A stretch of DNA of 39,617 nt from Prevotella sp. (lineage in GTDB: Bacteria; Bacteroidota; Bacteroidia; Bacteroidales; Bacteroidaceae), in the NCBI GenBank assembly GCA_017458195.1, contig JAFTGI010000135.1:1-39617 (forward strand). Reading direction: 5' to 3'. The position numbers were made by a program, and so were the translations under genes. The notes under the pieces are model-generated. The model was not told the origin of the DNA and did no database searches. It worked only from the letters and a program-made list of their open reading frames with translations. Each line of letters begins with the position of its first letter. Position 1 is the stretch's first letter. Below are positions 35,493 through 39,617 of this stretch, one piece after another.

Positions 35493-36470
35493 TCATTTCA
35501 CGATGTACTTGCGGCCCTGCCGGACGTAGACGCCGGGAGCCAGGCGGTTTTTCCTCATGTGCTGGCCCTTCAGGTTGTAGGTGTTCGGATTCGCGGCGTC
35601 GGGCTCCTGGCGCACGCCGTCGATGCGCAGGCGTCCCTCATAGTCATCGTAGCTGAAGGCGACGTCCTGCTTGTCGCCCCAGATGAGCTGCTCCAGTCCG
35701 GGATAGTCGATGAAGGGGTTGCGGTTGTTCTGAATGCCGTAGACGGCGTTGTTGCGGTTGAGCTCCTTCTCGCTGACGGGGTCCTGCTCCGACCAGCGCA
35801 GCAGCAGGTTGAGGGCCCACGTCGTGAATCCCGGATACTTCTTCTTGTCGAGCATGTCGCTATTCCACGACGAGATCTTGTCCTCGTAGCAGGTTATCAT
35901 ATAGAAATAGGTGCGTGCAAAGTCGCCCTTATACTCGTCGTTGGGCTCGAAGACCGTCCCCGAGTAGCCGCTCACCGACGAGGGGCCGAGCTTCGAGAAG
36001 CCCTCGGCCGAAGTGTAGGTCGGCCGCGACGTCTCGCCGAAGGGAAAGTTGCTGCGGCGGTTGTTGACGTAGCCGTCGGTGGGGTACATGTGGAAGAGGT
36101 CGGTGTACATTTCCGACTGCTTGTCGCCGCCAAACCAGCTGTTGGGCAGCGAGTGCTCGCGGTTGTAGACGTCGCCCTCCTTCGTGTAGTTGCCGGCCTG
36201 GTCGGTGCCGAAGGTGAAGTTGGTGACGCCCGAATACATGTCCCAGACCTTGCCGTCGTCGCGCTTGTCGGTGGTGCGGAAGTCGGTCCATAGGTTGGCA
36301 TAGGTGCGCTGCTTGTGGGTCTTGATGATGCCGCAGAGGGCCGACTTCAGTGCGGCTCCCTTCTGGCCGTCGGCCTTCTGATAGTAGTTGCCTGATCCGT
36401 TGGGCCCCTGGGCGAGGGCGCCGAGAGCAGCAAGCGTGCATAGTGGCAGTAGTAGCAATCGTCTTCTCAT
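35493..36470 (-). CDS. Secreted endonuclease I family nuclease
   Basis: A 325-residue exported nuclease of the endonuclease I/EndA family (HNH-like beta-beta-alpha metal fold). The signal peptide is MRRRLLLLPLCTLAALGALAQ. The catalytic region is YNREHSLPNSWFG with the general-base histidine, followed by TDLFHMYPTDGYVNNRRSNFPFG, which carries further metal and structural residues. The C-terminus YNLKGQHMRKNRLAPGVYVRQGRKYIVK is the sorting-type tail, so export to the surface is likely. Role: degradation of extracellular DNA for nutrients or biofilm turnover. It has its own promoter at 36496-36503. Confidence 0.92.
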   Translation of the reverse strand: MRRRLLLLPLCTLAALGALAQGPNGSGNYYQKADGQKGAALKSALCGIIKTHKQRTYANLWTDFRTTDKRDDGKVWDMYSGVTNFTFGTDQAGNYTKEGDVYNREHSLPNSWFGGDKQSEMYTDLFHMYPTDGYVNNRRSNFPFGETSRPTYTSAEGFSKLGPSSVSGYSGTVFEPNDEYKGDFARTYFYMITCYEDKISSWNSDMLDKKKYPGFTTWALNLLLRWSEQDPVSEKELNRNNAVYGIQNNRNPFIDYPGLEQLIWGDKQDVAFSYDDYEGRLRIDGVRQEPDAANPNTYNLKGQHMRKNRLAPGVYVRQGRKYIVK

Positions 36471-36495
36471 GATTCCCTGTTGTTTTTAGACGCTG

Positions 36496-36503
36496 CAAAG
36501 ATA
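36496..36503 (-). promoter_or_regulatory. Promoter -7 box of the endonuclease gene
   Basis: TATCTTTG on the minus strand, with a leader of about 19 nt before the ATG at 36470. Confidence 0.65.
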
Positions 36504-36542
36504 AGCAATAAATCTGACAAGCGTAACAAAAAACGCAATATA

Positions 36543-36623
36543 AAGACAAAAATCTTTCAAAAATCTCAGTCTGATCCCCGTGATGAGGTGATTTCAGTGA
36601 GATTTCTGAAAGATTTTTGTCTT
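36543..36623. repeat. Palindromic repeat of the AAATCTCAGT family
   Basis: Arms 36543-36576 and 36590-36623 match inverted at 30 of 34 positions around a 13-base loop. The inner part AAATCTCAGTCTGAT matches the tandem repeat at 39262-39345. It sits between the LRR pseudogene stop and the endonuclease promoter and may also end the LRR transcript. Confidence 0.85.
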
Positions 36624-36634
36624 CCGTCTGAGCC

Positions 36635-37956
36635 CTACTGGACGATGAGGAGGCCGATGAGTTCCGAGATGTCGGCGATGCTGACCATGCCGTCGCCGTT
36701 GACGTCGGACAGCTCCGTCTCCGCTTGCTCGCCGAGGAGGATGCTGGTCAGGGCGGTCACGTCGGCGCTATTCACCGCGCCGTCCATGTTGACGTCGCCG
36801 CGCACGTAGGTCGGACAGGCGATGGTCACGAGCCCGGTGGCAACCGTGTAGGTATATTCCAAGGCGCCGCCCGTGACGGTCAGCGTACCGTTGTAGATGT
36901 AGATGCCGTTGTTGGCGCCGCCCACGTTCATGGTGAGCGAGCCCGTGCCCGTGATCGTCGCGTCGAAGTAGGTGCGCAGACCTTCGCCTTTGCTTATGTT
37001 GAGCGTGCTTGCACCGTTGAGCTTGATGGTCAGGCCGGGGATGCTGTCTCGGATGGCGTTGGTCGATGTGGAGCCGATGTAGACGCTGTCCAGGGTCAGC
37101 GTGTTGGTTATCTCGTCGTAGCTCATGCGGCCCTGATTCCAGTTGGTCAGGCGTTCGATGTCGTCGCAGTTGGCCGTCGTCACCCGCGTGCCGTTGACCC
37201 ATAGGTCATACTCCCAGGGCTGGCCCTCATATTCTTTCCAGCCATAGCCTTCCGAATAATAGACCCCCCAGTTCTTCTCCTTGAGATAGTCCACCTGGCG
37301 CACGTTGATGATGTTGCCATCGGTCGACGAGCCCTCTAACGTGCCCGTGTAGTAGACGCGCAGCGCGCCGGCGCTCGTGGCTGAGCGGTCGGGCAGCGCA
37401 GCGATGAGGCTGGCCATGGCGTCGCCCTGCAGCTGGTTGTTCCAGCAGTAGAGCTGCTTGAGCTTCGGGTTGTCGACGGTGATGCGGGTGAGCTGGTTGT
37501 TCTGGCAGTTGAGGGTCTGGAGCAGGGGCGAGTTGACGACGTTGAGCGTGTCAATCTGGTTGTTCGAACAGTCAAGGTTGACCAGCGCTGCCAGGTCTCT
37601 GAAGCCCTCGTCGGTCAGCTTGTTGCCTGCGCAGTAGAGCTGGGTCAGGGCCGTCAGGTGCTGGATGCCCTCGAGCGTGGTGATAACATCGGTTTATAAT
37701 GCGAAAAGTCCAGTTCGCCAAGTCCCGCGATATCGTTGCAGTACAGAGTAGTAAGATACTCGCAATATTGGAGGTCAAGGCTATTGCCAAGGTTGGTGCC
37801 GCTGCAGTTCAGGTATCGCAGACTATTGCCTGACGGGATAAACAGATACTGCATACATTCTAAATACTGCAGATTTGTCATGTGCGACACGTCAAGAGCC
37901 GAGATGGGGTTATTGTTAATTACAAGTGTATTGAGATTGTGTGTCAAAATGGGCAT
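36635..37956 (-). pseudogene. Leucine-rich-repeat protein with dockerin-like tail; N-terminus missing and frameshifted
   Basis: A broken secreted protein. The 5' segment (37956 down to about 37690) encodes leucine-rich repeats (LDVSHMTNLQYLEC, LRYLNCSGTNL, LTTLYCNDIAGL). It then runs out of frame after LDFSHYK, and the repeats go on in another frame (LTQLYCAGNKLTDEG, LVNLDCSNNQIDTL, LQTLNCQNNQLTRI) to the stop at 36635. Restoring one A in the AAA at about 37688-37691 joins the frames. After the repeats comes a beta-rich region and a dockerin-like tail with DVNMDGAVNSAD and DVNGDGMVSIAD calcium loops. No signal peptide exists: the frame starts mid-repeat at an ATG overlapping the previous stop (TAATG). 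It is therefore truncated as well. Confidence 0.85.
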
Positions 37957-39149
37957 TATTTCGCTATCGGGAAGCGCTGACCGTAGGTGAGCATGCGCCA
38001 AATCCACTCTAAGGGACCGAAGCGGAAGCGGCGCAGCCAGAGGCGGCAGAGCACAGCCTCAGCGACGAACACGGCGAGGGCGGTCAGCTCGATGTGGACG
38101 AGGCCGAACGAGGTGCCGAGGCCGAAGCCGAGCCCATAGAACAGCAGGATGCCGACGAGCGACTGGCCGATGTAGCAGCTGAGGGCCATGCGGCCGGGGG
38201 CGGCCAGGAACGTGAACACGCGGCTGCCGGGCCAGCGCCGGAGCGCCAGGCAGAGGCCACAGACGTAGGCCAGGGCCAGCGGGATGACGCTCAGCGCATA
38301 GAGCAGCGAATGGGCGGTCAGGCCCCAGGGATGGCCCCCGACGGCGCTCCAGGCATAGACGGCGGAGAGCGGAAAACCGACGGCGGCGGCGACAAAAAAC
38401 GCCCGTTTCATCGGCAGTTCGCTGAGGCGGGCATAGAGCCGGTGCTTGCCCGCGAGGTAGCCCAGGACAAAGAGGCCCACGACCTTCGGCAGACGATGGC
38501 CCTCGACGAACTCCCAGAGCCGTTCGCAGGCGCCCTGCTCGAGGAAGGCGAACATGGCGGGATAGCTCTGCGCGTCGCGCAGCCACGTGGCGAAGTTGTC
38601 GTCGTTGATGCCGCGCGCGTCGGCCACGCGCCACCACTGGCGGTAGAACGGCCCGGCAAAGTCGACGCCCCACAGCTCGGTCAGGGCGTCGAGCCCCACG
38701 GGCAGCAGGATCAGCGCGAGGGCCAGCAGGAGGAGCTGACGGTCGGATAATCCAATGAAAAGGCATAAGATGAGGCCTCCGACGGCATAGAGCAGCAGGA
38801 TGTCGCCGCTCCATATAAATATAAGGTGGAGCGCACCGATGGCAACGAGGATGAGCATGCGCCGCACAAAGAGGCGGCGCCCGTGGCGCGCGAGGATGAG
38901 CGAGAAGCCGATGCCGAACAGCAATGAAAAGATGGTGTAGAACTTGCCGTCGACAAGCAGGTACTGCACGTAGCGCACCGCGCGGTCTATGCCGGCCGTG
39001 GGCATGGCGGCCTGCTCGTCGGGCGCGAGGAAGGTTCACAGGGCGAACTCGGGGAAGTTGGCCAGGGCGATGCCCAGCAGGGCCAGTCCGCGCAGTGCGT
39101 CGAGGACGATGTGTCGCTGTCGTTCGGTTGTCGGTCCAAGTGTCTGCAT
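37956..39149 (-). pseudogene. DUF418-family membrane protein interrupted by an in-frame TGA
   Basis: A polytopic inner-membrane protein of the DUF418 family (related to acyltransferase-like YeiB proteins). From the ATG at 39149 the frame reads IVLDALRGLALLGIALANFPEFAL, the standard first helix of the family, and then stops at TGA (39038-39036, codon 38). It resumes TFLAPDEQAAMPTAGIDRAVRYVQY and runs complete to GPLEWIWRMLTYG at the stop at 37956. A likely ancestral codon is TGG (W). Translation restarting at the ATG at 39005 would give 349 residues without the first helix. TGA ends other genes here, so it is not a sense codon. Its substrate is unknown. Confidence 0.85.
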
Positions 39150-39158
39150 AACTGTCTG

Positions 39159-39166
39159 CAAAGGTA
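39159..39166 (-). promoter_or_regulatory. Promoter -7 box of the DUF418 gene
   Basis: TACCTTTG on the minus strand. The predicted transcript start lies about 3 bases before the ATG at 39149, supporting that full-length start over the later one at 39005. Confidence 0.55.
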
Positions 39167-39246
39167 ATCATTTTTTTTGTATTCAGGAAACGTTTTCCGC
39201 ATAATGCAGCAGCTAATCATAAAACGGATGATTTGTTTTGCCGAAA

Positions 39247-39360
39247 AACGGCGACAAAAACTAAAATCTCAGTGTGATTTATTAAAATCTCAGTGTGGTT
39301 TTATAAAATCTCAGTGTGATTTATTAAAATCTCACTGAGATTTTAGTTTTATGTGCCGTT
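39247..39360. repeat. 21-bp tandem array inside an inverted repeat (AAATCTCAGT family)
   Basis: Units start at 39262, 39283, 39304 and 39325, each beginning TAAAATCTCA with an exact 21-bp period. The last unit is itself a palindrome. Outer arms 39247-39276 and 39331-39360 are inverted copies, beginning AACGGC and ending in the unit. It shares the AAATCTCAGT(G/C)TGAT core with 36543-36623. Confidence 0.85.
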
Positions 39361-39503
39361 CTGAAAAGAAAGAAATTACCGTAATTTTCGTAATTCATAC
39401 GGCTAAGAGGCTTCTCTTGTGGCGGTTTATTATGATAATTATGGAAATTTCTTTCCTTCTCTTAACACTCCGAAATGTGTAACTACTCAGTCCCTGAGCA
39501 TTG

Positions 39504-39540
39504 TTGTTTAGGAGGGTCTGAAAGAGACTCTCCTAAACAA
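39504..39540. repeat. Hairpin in the right-hand gene-free stretch
   Basis: TTGTTTAGGAGGGTCT (39504-39519) pairs with 39525-39540 with one G-T pair and a 5-base loop. A short CTCAG-TCC-CTGAG hairpin precedes it. From 39361 to the window end I see no gene, only these structures. Confidence 0.6.
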
Positions 39541-39617
39541 TATACTTTTCGATAAATGTAGCGTCAGGTGCTTCCTCTGTTATCAACAGATATAGAGTAT
39601 TGAACTTTGATTTCCCG

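Noticed and set aside
39036-39038. TGA read as selenocysteine or as tryptophan in an altered code
   Set aside because: No SECIS-like structure was noticed, the site is not a known Sec position, and TGA ends other genes such as GH31 in this window.

Overview
The window looks like a GC-rich chromosome segment of a gut or rumen Bacteroidales, most likely Prevotella or a close relative. The reasons are: a SusC/SusD/SusE outer-membrane glycan-uptake set; a very large periplasmic hybrid two-component sensor; at least twelve TAnnTTTG-type promoter boxes (the Bacteroidetes -7 element) and no obvious Shine-Dalgarno sites; and a short C-terminal tail of the form YDLQGRR...KGLYIVNGKKV on many secreted proteins. 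This is inferred from families and motifs only. No rRNA, tRNA, insertion sequence, phage block or CRISPR array was seen.

Region 1 (1-10290) is a polysaccharide utilisation locus. A leftward susC-susD-susE operon (6601 to 152) diverges from a rightward GH31 glycosidase plus SusE/SusF-like binding protein operon (7085 to 10290). An alpha-glucan or related alpha-glycoside is the likely substrate. Region 2 (10291-16318) runs leftward. It holds coaD-ybeY, a TPR/histidine kinase/response regulator/AraC hybrid sensor followed by a small HTH gene, and an overlapping trio of zeta-like P-loop kinase, small protein and ruvB. Region 3 (16562-28854) is a secreted-protein block. It contains an M6 metallopeptidase and a TPR-AraC membrane regulator (both leftward), and a divergent rightward operon of two large surface proteins, a 63-residue acidic peptide and an Omp28-like protein. 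Region 4 (28948-39149) has a GH2 glycosidase and then leftward genes: M15 peptidase, an unknown protein, an OmpA-family porin, a THUMP-like methyltransferase, a secreted endonuclease I, and two adjacent broken genes (a leucine-rich-repeat/dockerin protein with a frameshift and no N-terminus, and a DUF418 membrane protein with an in-frame TGA).

The most unusual feature is the density of structured repeats. They include a 58-bp palindrome in two copies that differ by a compensated base pair, a 22-bp-period array leading into one of those copies, and three 17-bp GTACAT palindromes, also at 22-bp period, upstream of the M6 peptidase. There is a GC-rich hairpin repeat inserted around and inside susD, including its signal peptide, and 42-bp and 21-bp tandem arrays with inverted partners. 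Degenerate 7-bp repeats sit just before the C-terminal sorting-type tail of four secreted proteins; because 7 is not a multiple of 3, copy-number change would switch that tail on or off. These repeats, the surface-protein operon with its small peptide, and the kinase/small-protein/ruvB operon are the best candidates for undescribed biology.
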